DNA of 64,000 bases from positions 25,628-89,627 of the forward strand of contig NZ_QOVK01000019.1 in assembly GCF_004104075.1 (NCBI RefSeq), given 5' to 3'. Made by a program: the position numbers and the translations under genes. Positions 8,584 through 16,204 of this stretch are shown here, one piece after another. This stretch comes from Leeuwenhoekiella polynyae. GTDB lineage: Bacteria > Bacteroidota > Bacteroidia > Flavobacteriales > Flavobacteriaceae. The notes under the pieces were generated by a model, which saw nothing but the letters and a program-made list of their open reading frames with translations, was not told the DNA's origin and made no database searches. How positions within the stretch are numbered: the first letter of the stretch is position 1; each line of letters begins with the position of its first letter.

Positions 8584-11500
8584 ATGAAAGAAAACATTAC
8601 TAACAAATTTTATACCCCTCCTCGGGTTATATTCCAAACTACTATGAAGATCTTTATTCTCCTATTCTGTACATCAGTGCTGGCTTTAACACCGGGTAAA
8701 TCTGTATCACAAAAATCTAGAGTATCTTTTGAAAAGGATATGACTATCAGTGTTGATGATGTGTTGAAGATTGTAAAAAATCAAACAGATTATAATTTTG
8801 TTTACCCAGCAGATATGTTTGCAGGTATGCAAAATATTGAATTATCTAAAGGTGATTTTTTGCTCGAAAATTTATTAAAGAAGGTTTTAGAAACTTCAGC
8901 TATTGATTTTGAAGTTGAAGGAGAAAAAACTATTGTTTTTTCAAAAAATCAAAATCTAGGTCTTATACAAAGGCAGATCCAGGGAATCGTTAAAGATGAG
9001 TCAGGAATGCCTTTGCCTGGGGTGACTGTCTTGGTTGAAGGAGCTTCAAAGGGAACAAGCACAGATTTTGACGGTAAATATACAATTTCTGCGCAGATGG
9101 GTGAGGTTCTTGTCTATTCGTATATAGGCTTTGAGAAGAAGAGAATTACAGTTGCAGATGATTCTGTTATCAATGTCTCATTGCAAGCCTCTGTAGAATC
9201 ACTAGATGATGTTATTATTACTGGATTTCAGAATATTAAAGAGCAAGTTTTTACGGGTGCTGCCCAGACATTGAAGGCAGAAGATATTGAAATAGCAGGG
9301 GTGCCTCAGGTTTCTCGTCTTCTTGAAGGTAGAGCAGCAGGGGTTACGGTACAGAATGTGTCTGGTACCTTTGGGGCAACACCTAAGATTACCATAAGAG
9401 GGTCTTCCTCTATATTGGGTGACACCAAGCCTTTATGGATTATCGATGGGGCGATACAAGAAAATATCGTCAATGTCAATGTTAACGACTTAGCTTCGGG
9501 AGATGCAAATACTTTATTAGGTTCTGCGGTTGCAGGTATCAGTGCTGCTGATATTGAAAGTATTGAAATATTAAAAGATGCTTCAGCATCTGCACTGTAT
9601 GGGGCAAGGGCGTTAAATGGTGTGATAGTTATAACAACTAAAAGCGGTAAGCGTAATCAAAAAACACGTGTAAATTATTCTGTTGAAAACGCGGTGCGTG
9701 TTGTTCCTAATTACGGGCAGTTTGATCTTTTAAACTCTCAGAGAACTATAGGTGTCTATGAAGAATTGTCTGATAAGGGGAGACTTAACTACCCCTTAAG
9801 TTTGCAAGGTAGATATGGTGGGGTATATCATATATTAGCAAGGAATATAAATACTTATAATGAAACTTCTGGGGCTTTTGGAGTAAGTAATACTCCGGAA
9901 GCGCGTAATCGTTTTTTACAACAATATGAGTTGGCTAATACAGATTGGTTTAAAACTCTTTTTAGACCAAGTCTTACACAGACGCATTCCTTAAGTTTTA
10001 CCGGAGGAGGTGAAAACAGTACATCTTACTCTTCAATAAGTTATTATACAGATCCGGGCTGGACAGTTGCTGATCGCGTACGTAGACTAACTGGCAATAT
10101 GAGAAATAGATTCTTCTTAGCTGATGATAAGCTGATTGTAGGGACTAATATTCAAGCATCCTATAGAGATCAAAATGCTCCTGGAACATTCAATAGGCAA
10201 AATGACCCTGTAAATGGCACATTTACAAGAGATTTTGATATAAACCCCTTTAGTTATGCATTAAATACGAGTAGAGCTATTAGACCCTATGATAATAATG
10301 GGGATTTAGAATATGTGCGATTTAATTGGGCTCCATTTAATATTATCAACGAACTTGAAAAGAATACATTAAAAATTAATGTGTATGATATTCGTTTGCA
10401 GGCAGATTTAGAATATAAGCTTTCTAAAGACTTAAAATATAATTTTTTAGGAACTGTTAGATATGCTAATTCTACCAGAAATCATAAAGTACGTGAAGGT
10501 TCAAATGGAGCAGAAGCATATAGATCTGCTGAAACTTCTATTGTTAGAAATCAAAATATTTTTCTGTATTCGGATCCAAGTAGGCCAAATGAAGATCCTA
10601 GAGTAGTAATGCCTTACGGAGGTATTTTAGAGCGAACAGACAACTCTATAACGACTTATACAGTTAGAAACTCCTTGAATTTTGATAAAACTATAAACGA
10701 TCTTCATACAGTAGGCTTATATGCTGCTCAAGAATATAGATATAATGATAGGTATGAGCATCGTAATAGAAATTATGGAGTTCAGTTTGGTAAAGGAAAT
10801 GTACCCTTTTTAGATCCTGATTTATTTGATAAGCTCATTGGTGAAGGTGTTGATTATTATTCGGTTTTTGAAACGCGTCAGCGAGAGGTGACTTTTTTGG
10901 CAAAGCTTTCTTATGATTATGACAGTAAATATATATTCAATATTTCAGGAAATTATGAAGGTTCTAACAGAGCTGGTAGATCTAACTCTTCACGTTGGTT
11001 ACCAACTTATAATGCTAGTGCAAGATGGAATGCAGGTCAAGAGGATTTTATAAAGAAATCAGGATGGATTTCTAAGTTGTCTTTTAGAGCTGGATACGGC
11101 TTAATAGCCTTGCTTGCTGATAATGTTAGTAACAACCTTCCTGTTTTTAGAAATGCATTAACTAATAGATTATTTTCTGATGATAGAGAGAATTACATTA
11201 CGATAGAAGATTTACAGAATAGTGATCTTACTTGGGAACAAACTAGAGAGCTTAATATTGGTATGAATGCAGGTTTTCTCAATAATAGAATCTCTTTAGA
11301 TTTAGATTTATATACTCGTAAAGGAGCAGATTTAATAGACTTTGTAAGAACATCTGGTATTGGTGGAGAATTCTTAAAGTTAGGTAACAATTCAGAATTG
11401 CTGACTAAAGGTATTGAAGCTCAATTGACAACTCATAATATTAAGACGGATGATTTTTCTTGGGATACAACGTTAAATGCTTCTTACTTTGATCAAGAGA

Positions 11501-12249
11501 TATCTAAGATTGCTCAACGCCCTAATGTTTTAGATCTTGTAGATGATACTGGAGGCAATGTTGTAGGTAAGCCAGTAAATGGCTTATGGTCATTTGATTT
11601 CGCTGGGCTTAGTGATCAAGGTTTCCCTACTTTTAACCTGGGGGATGGTGAAGATCCACTAAGAGATATCGATTTTCAGGATATCGAAGATATCACAGAT
11701 TATTTAGTTTATGAAGGCCCTACGCAGGCTAACTTCACAGGAGGACTATCTAATAGTTTTAAGTATAAGAATGTTGATTTCAGTTTCTTTGTAACATTTG
11801 CTCAAGGTAATAAAATTAGACTGGCACCTACATTTAGTGCCGTTTATAATGACTTATCTGTATTTAGCAGAGATTTTAATGACAGGTGGTTAATTTCAGG
11901 GGATGAAAATGTTACTTCTGTTCCTACTATCCCATCAGGAGCTCAGTTATCTGCTTACGGACAGAATACCTTAACAAGAGCTTATAATGCTTATAATTAT
12001 TCAACACAACGTGTTGCAGATGGTAGTTTTATACGGATGCGTAATATAAGTTTAGGATATAGTTTTACTTCAAACGTTTTGAGTAGACTAAACTTAAGTC
12101 AGCTACGCGTGTCTGCACAAGCTACAAACCCATTTTTAATCTATTCAGATAGTAAATTAAATGGTCAGGATCCAGAATTTATAAGATCTGGAGGAGTCGC
12201 TCAACCTGTACCAAAACAGTATACAGTTTCACTAAATCTTGCATTTTAA
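8584..12249 (+). CDS. SusC/RagA-type TonB-dependent receptor with STN signalling domain
   Basis: Outer-membrane active importer. Domains in order: signal sequence with hydrophobic core at about 21-36, STN domain at about 55-120 (ISVDDVLKIVKNQTDYNFVY), carboxypeptidase-like beta-sandwich at about 132-210 (GIVKDESGMPLPGVTVLVEG), plug at about 218-335 with the SusC signatures RAAGVTVQN, IRGSSSILG, and LKDASASALYGARALNGVIVITTK, then a 22-strand barrel ending VSLNLAF. The STN domain touches FecR in the periplasm, so this receptor is both importer and sensor. At 1221 residues it is somewhat long because of the STN module. SusD starts 10 bases after its stop. The substrate cannot be read from sequence; no glycan enzyme is nearby. 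Confidence 0.95.
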   Translation: MKENITNKFYTPPRVIFQTTMKIFILLFCTSVLALTPGKSVSQKSRVSFEKDMTISVDDVLKIVKNQTDYNFVYPADMFAGMQNIELSKGDFLLENLLKKVLETSAIDFEVEGEKTIVFSKNQNLGLIQRQIQGIVKDESGMPLPGVTVLVEGASKGTSTDFDGKYTISAQMGEVLVYSYIGFEKKRITVADDSVINVSLQASVESLDDVIITGFQNIKEQVFTGAAQTLKAEDIEIAGVPQVSRLLEGRAAGVTVQNVSGTFGATPKITIRGSSSILGDTKPLWIIDGAIQENIVNVNVNDLASGDANTLLGSAVAGISAADIESIEILKDASASALYGARALNGVIVITTKSGKRNQKTRVNYSVENAVRVVPNYGQFDLLNSQRTIGVYEELSDKGRLNYPLSLQGRYGGVYHILARNINTYNETSGAFGVSNTPEARNRFLQQYELANTDWFKTLFRPSLTQTHSLSFTGGGENSTSYSSISYYTDPGWTVADRVRRLTGNMRNRFFLADDKLIVGTNIQASYRDQNAPGTFNRQNDPVNGTFTRDFDINPFSYALNTSRAIRPYDNNGDLEYVRFNWAPFNIINELEKNTLKINVYDIRLQADLEYKLSKDLKYNFLGTVRYANSTRNHKVREGSNGAEAYRSAETSIVRNQNIFLYSDPSRPNEDPRVVMPYGGILERTDNSITTYTVRNSLNFDKTINDLHTVGLYAAQEYRYNDRYEHRNRNYGVQFGKGNVPFLDPDLFDKLIGEGVDYYSVFETRQREVTFLAKLSYDYDSKYIFNISGNYEGSNRAGRSNSSRWLPTYNASARWNAGQEDFIKKSGWISKLSFRAGYGLIALLADNVSNNLPVFRNALTNRLFSDDRENYITIEDLQNSDLTWEQTRELNIGMNAGFLNNRISLDLDLYTRKGADLIDFVRTSGIGGEFLKLGNNSELLTKGIEAQLTTHNIKTDDFSWDTTLNASYFDQEISKIAQRPNVLDLVDDTGGNVVGKPVNGLWSFDFAGLSDQGFPTFNLGDGEDPLRDIDFQDIEDITDYLVYEGPTQANFTGGLSNSFKYKNVDFSFFVTFAQGNKIRLAPTFSAVYNDLSVFSRDFNDRWLISGDENVTSVPTIPSGAQLSAYGQNTLTRAYNAYNYSTQRVADGSFIRMRNISLGYSFTSNVLSRLNLSQLRVSAQATNPFLIYSDSKLNGQDPEFIRSGGVAQPVPKQYTVSLNLAF

Positions 12250-12259
12250 AAACAACACT

Positions 12260-13756
12260 ATGACTATTAATACAAATAAAATTTTAAAGAGTGTGTTCTT
12301 CAGTAGTGTATTTCTATGTGTCTCCTGTAATGATGTACTTGATGAAGTTCCAGATAATAGAACAGAAATAGATTCAGCTGAAAAAATTGGTGAATTGCTA
12401 ACTGGAGCTTATCCAGAAGGAGCATATATTCCTTTTTTAGAGCCAAGAACAGATAACGCTGAAGATAAAGGTCGAGCAGGAGGAGATGAGCGTATAAACA
12501 GAGAATCATTTTTTTGGAATGATGTTTTTGATCCAGATAACGATTATCCTTTGAATTATTGGAACTCTGCTTATTCTGCGATTGCTCAAGCTAATCAAGC
12601 CTTAGTTTCTATTGAAGAATTAAGGAGTTCTGGAATGGAAGATAATCTTGATAAATACGAAGGAGAGGCCTTGTTAGCACGTTCTTATGCGCATTTTATG
12701 TTGTTAAATATTTGGGCTAAGCCTTATGACAGTGCGACAGCAGAAAGTGATTTAGGAATACCTTATGTTGAAGAGCCAGAAACAGTACTTATTAAAGAGT
12801 ATGAGAGAGCTTCTGTGGCAGAGGTTTATAGAAATATTGTAGCTGATTTAGAGCGTGGTTTTTTACTAATTGAAGATGATTATGAGAAAGAAAGTTTTCA
12901 TTTTACAAAAGAAGCAGCAGCTGCTTTCGCTTCTAGAGTTTATTTACATTTAGGTCAGTGGGATAAAGTAGAACAATTTTCAAATTTCGTACTGTCAAGT
13001 GATAATATATCTAATCAACTTAGAGATTGGGTGTATTATCGTAGTTTGACCTATAGTCAAATTTCAGCTTTATACAGCTCATCTGATGAGCCTGCTAATT
13101 TGTTGGTGGTTTCTGCAGGTTCATTATATGCTAGAAATTTCTTTAGTGCTCGTTATCAATTAGCTCCAGGTCTTAGTAATGAGCTTTTTTCTAATGGTAA
13201 CCCTACAGGAGGGGCGTGGGCTTATCCATTATACGGAACTGATCTTGCTTATAATATTCCTAAGTTTTCAGAATATTTTAGAGTAACAAATGCAAGTGCG
13301 AATATTGGTAATGCATATGTGCAATATGTGTTATTATCTACTGATGAAGTTCTACTGAATTTAGCAGAGGCTAAAGTGATGCTAGGAAAAGAGTTTGAAG
13401 CTTTGGATTATATTAATTTATACTTAAGTAAAAAAACAAGGAATTATAATGCTGGTTTTATTTTATCTCCACAAAATTTTTCAGACTATTATAGCAATAC
13501 AAATTTTGAATATAAGCCTTTTTATAATCTTAATCCTGAGCAAATTCCATTTATACATGGTTTGCAGGAGTTACGTAGAAGAGAATTTTATGAAGAAGGT
13601 CTTAGATGGTTTGATATTAGAAGATTCCATTTGGCTATCAATCATTTAGATACAGAAAACAGAGAGACATTTACTTTGGAGAGTGGTGATTTGAGGTATT
13701 CTTTACAAATTCCTAACGAAGCGGTTTCATTTGGATTAGAGCCTAATCCAAGATAG
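12260..13756 (+). CDS. SusD/RagB-type outer-membrane lipoprotein
   Basis: Surface lid protein that closes over the SusC barrel and binds substrate. The signal peptide ends in a lipobox with Cys at about residue 23 (SVFLCVSCND), followed by the acidic spacer typical of surface export. The SusD-like TPR fold is shown by EGEALLARSYAHFMLLNIW and by the C-terminal block ELRRREFYEEGLRWFDIRRF. The chosen ATG at 12260 comes just after the SusC stop; an in-frame ATG at 12239 would overlap SusC and place seven extra residues ahead of the signal peptide. About 498 residues, normal for the family. Confidence 0.94.
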   Translation: MTINTNKILKSVFFSSVFLCVSCNDVLDEVPDNRTEIDSAEKIGELLTGAYPEGAYIPFLEPRTDNAEDKGRAGGDERINRESFFWNDVFDPDNDYPLNYWNSAYSAIAQANQALVSIEELRSSGMEDNLDKYEGEALLARSYAHFMLLNIWAKPYDSATAESDLGIPYVEEPETVLIKEYERASVAEVYRNIVADLERGFLLIEDDYEKESFHFTKEAAAAFASRVYLHLGQWDKVEQFSNFVLSSDNISNQLRDWVYYRSLTYSQISALYSSSDEPANLLVVSAGSLYARNFFSARYQLAPGLSNELFSNGNPTGGAWAYPLYGTDLAYNIPKFSEYFRVTNASANIGNAYVQYVLLSTDEVLLNLAEAKVMLGKEFEALDYINLYLSKKTRNYNAGFILSPQNFSDYYSNTNFEYKPFYNLNPEQIPFIHGLQELRRREFYEEGLRWFDIRRFHLAINHLDTENRETFTLESGDLRYSLQIPNEAVSFGLEPNPR

Positions 13757-13782
13757 TAGATTTTAAAAATAAACATCTTATT

Positions 13783-14628
13783 ATGAAAAAAATTAGTACA
13801 CTTTTATTACTGACTCTGCTTCTTATCACTTCGTGTGGAGAGGATGCAGACCCCTTATTGCCTAGTCAACTTGATACTTCTACTCCTGATCTTAGTGAGT
13901 TGGATAAATACATCAGAGAAGAATTTGTAAAGCCTTATAATATAAGGGTTCAATATGTTTTTGATGAGAATGAGGTTGCTCAAGAACGTTTTCTAAACCC
14001 ACCTCGATTAGAAAGTGTAAAGCCTGCCTTGAATATTTTATTAACGGCTTGGATCGCTCCTTACAGTGAAGTTGCAGGTGCAGATTTTATAAAAAAAATA
14101 GCTCCAAGAGAATTTACTTTAATAGGCAGTTATAATACAAATCCTTCAGGAACAATTACTTTAGGGCTTGCTGAAGCAGGAGCAAAGATTACACTTTTTA
14201 ATATTGATTATCTCGATTTTACTGATTTGAACAGTATCAATCAGCCGTTGAGAACTGTTCAACATGAATATGGTCATATTTTAAATCAGACAAGACCTAT
14301 TGATCCATCTTATAAAGAAATTAATCCTGGAAATTATACTGCCCAATGGTTTAATCGTTCAGATGCTGAAGCTCGTGAATTAGGATATATAACAGCGTAT
14401 GCATCCAGTAATTCAGATGAAGATTTTGTGGAAATGATAGCTGAGATGTTAACGCGTACACGAGATGAGTTTGATGCTTTAGTGGAGGGTATTATTAACC
14501 CTCAGGCAAGAGCTATTATTAGATTGAAGGAAACGTATATAGCTGACTATTATCAGAAAAGTTTTGGTATAGATATTTATGAATTACAAGAGGTAGCTCA
14601 TGAAAAGTCTCAGTCTTTAGTTAATTAA
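13783..14628 (+). CDS. Substrate-import-associated zinc metallohydrolase lipoprotein
   Basis: A lipoprotein (MKKISTLLLL then a lipobox ending in Cys18) with the zinc-binding motif HEYGHILNQ, His161-Glu162-His165. A second acidic block, DEDFVEMIAEML, about 55 residues on could give the third zinc ligand. Length (281 aa), lipobox and position fit a family I know as HExxH lipoproteins encoded next to SusC/SusD (TIGR04549-like). It starts 26 bases after SusD and is followed after 12 bases by the DUF4302 gene, so it is part of the same transcript. It probably cleaves or trims the substrate at the cell surface; whether that is a peptide is inference, since no family member's substrate is known to me. 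Confidence 0.85.
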   Translation: MKKISTLLLLTLLLITSCGEDADPLLPSQLDTSTPDLSELDKYIREEFVKPYNIRVQYVFDENEVAQERFLNPPRLESVKPALNILLTAWIAPYSEVAGADFIKKIAPREFTLIGSYNTNPSGTITLGLAEAGAKITLFNIDYLDFTDLNSINQPLRTVQHEYGHILNQTRPIDPSYKEINPGNYTAQWFNRSDAEARELGYITAYASSNSDEDFVEMIAEMLTRTRDEFDALVEGIINPQARAIIRLKETYIADYYQKSFGIDIYELQEVAHEKSQSLVN

Positions 14629-14640
14629 ATTAGAAATCAC

Positions 14641-16041
14641 ATGAAACTAAAAAATACATTATATAAAATAATTTTCATTTTTGTGATGCTCGTTGTTGTA
14701 GCATCTTGTGAAAATGATGATGATACTGTCTTTGATCAAACCCCTACTGAAAGAAAGAATGCAAGTAGAGCAGAATTAGAAAATTTATTACAGGCATCTG
14801 ATGGATTTAAGGTTATTTACTTTCCTAAAGATTCTGAATATGGAGGGTTCCTATTTTATATGGCTTTTGATGAAAGTGGTAATGTAGAGATGATTTCGAA
14901 TATAGATGATGAGGATTCATTTGGAACAAGCCAATATGAAGTACGTTCGGTATCTGCTACTGAGTTGGTTTTTACAACACCTAATTCTATTCATAAACTA
15001 AGTGATAATCGTACTTCTGGTTTAATAGGAACTGGTTATGAAGGTCATTCACATTTTCAATTCAATACCGTAGGAGAAGGTGATTCTTTGGTATTTAGTG
15101 ATTTGCGTAGTGAAGGCAGTTTGGTTTTTGAGCCTGTTGGGCAAGATGTAATTGATAATGCAATAGATTTAATAGCAGCTTCTAGGGAGAATAGATCAAA
15201 ATTAGCAAGTAGTGAGAAAAGCTCAGTTTTTCAAACATTAAAATTTGAAGTGGACGGTGATGAAGCAGAGTACGATCTTAATTTTGACATTTTGAAGCAA
15301 TTTGCTGAGCCATTTGGTGTTACTGAGGAAAGTCCATTTGGAGGTAGTTACGACGAGTTTGGTATTGCATTTACAGAAGAGGGGTTGATCGTGAGTCCAG
15401 CCGTTAGTTATGGCGGGATTGAATTTAAGGAGTTTACGTATGATGAAGAAGAAGATAATTTTAAATCTGAAGTGAATGGCAATACCGCAATTATAGGTAA
15501 AGCTGATAGGCCTGGGTTTATTACAGATGATTATAAAGATATCCTGGATAAGGATGGTGGTTTTCCGATATTTGGATATCGTCCTTATAGCTGGGGTGAT
15601 AACGCACTTACCTCTTCAGGATTTAATGCGCTTTGGAATCAAGTTGATGCTAACTTGGCTAATTTGGGAGGTGGCTTTATGTTGGAGGATTTTCAGTTTA
15701 ATATGAGTAATGTTGAAGATGGGGGTTGTGAATCTTATTTGCTATTATTCTTTAGAAGATTGTCTGATGGGGGAGTATTCAGAGCTGATTTTTGTTTTTC
15801 GGAGGCAACCGTTGTTGATAAAGTTATATTCATGGAATACGAAGGAGCAGCATCGGGGAATGCAGCTTATATTGAAGCTGACGTAATGCCTTTGTTGAAC
15901 TTTTTTGCCAGTGAAAAAGGTCTTGTGTCAACTCTAGAAGGGTCTTTTTCAAGTAATTTAGTTAATTATACCAATGAGTCAGGGACTTTTACAAGCTTAG
16001 ACAATCCGTCTCAGCGTGTTTATGTCTTGTATTTTAATTGA
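14641..16041 (+). CDS. DUF4302 domain lipoprotein
   Basis: A 466-residue lipoprotein (lipobox VVVASC, Cys23, followed by an acidic stretch ENDDDT that favours surface display). The body has the DUF4302 pattern: a leader helix RAELENLLQAS, then a long beta-rich region with YFPKDSEYGGFLFYMAFDESGNV and a second half rich in Gly, Asp and Tyr. No catalytic motif is visible. It lies 12 bases after the metallohydrolase and ends the island at a strong terminator. Its repeated company with SusCD and the HExxH lipoprotein suggests an accessory binding subunit of the uptake complex; that is inference. Confidence 0.8.
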   Translation: MKLKNTLYKIIFIFVMLVVVASCENDDDTVFDQTPTERKNASRAELENLLQASDGFKVIYFPKDSEYGGFLFYMAFDESGNVEMISNIDDEDSFGTSQYEVRSVSATELVFTTPNSIHKLSDNRTSGLIGTGYEGHSHFQFNTVGEGDSLVFSDLRSEGSLVFEPVGQDVIDNAIDLIAASRENRSKLASSEKSSVFQTLKFEVDGDEAEYDLNFDILKQFAEPFGVTEESPFGGSYDEFGIAFTEEGLIVSPAVSYGGIEFKEFTYDEEEDNFKSEVNGNTAIIGKADRPGFITDDYKDILDKDGGFPIFGYRPYSWGDNALTSSGFNALWNQVDANLANLGGGFMLEDFQFNMSNVEDGGCESYLLLFFRRLSDGGVFRADFCFSEATVVDKVIFMEYEGAASGNAAYIEADVMPLLNFFASEKGLVSTLEGSFSSNLVNYTNESGTFTSLDNPSQRVYVLYFN

Positions 16042-16064
16042 TTAAACATCTTAAAACTTTATGT

Positions 16065-16104
16065 AAAGCAGCCTTATTCAACCTGAATAAGGCTGCTTTT
16101 TTTG
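16065..16104 (+). terminator. Strong terminator of the sigma/SusCD island
   Basis: A perfect 16-bp stem, arms at 16065-16080 and 16084-16099 around the loop ACC, followed by a T-run. It separates the island from polA. Confidence 0.93.
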
Positions 16105-16163
16105 TTCTTGGTGTAAAGCAAAAATGTCTGAGATTTAAAAACGCATATCAAAAGACTAATTCC

Positions 16164-16171
16164 TATTTTTG
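16164..16171 (+). promoter_or_regulatory. Candidate -7 box for polA
   Basis: TATTTTTG fits TAnnTTTG. No clear TTG lies at the right distance upstream. A start of transcription near 16178 favours the ATG at 16205 over the in-frame ATG at 16169. Confidence 0.45.
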
Positions 16172-16204
16172 GAATTCAATTCCAGAATCAAACACATTCC
16201 CGAT

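Noticed and set aside
16169..16204. Upstream ATG start for DNA polymerase I
   Set aside because: It overlaps the TATTTTTG box, and the family N terminus begins at 16205.
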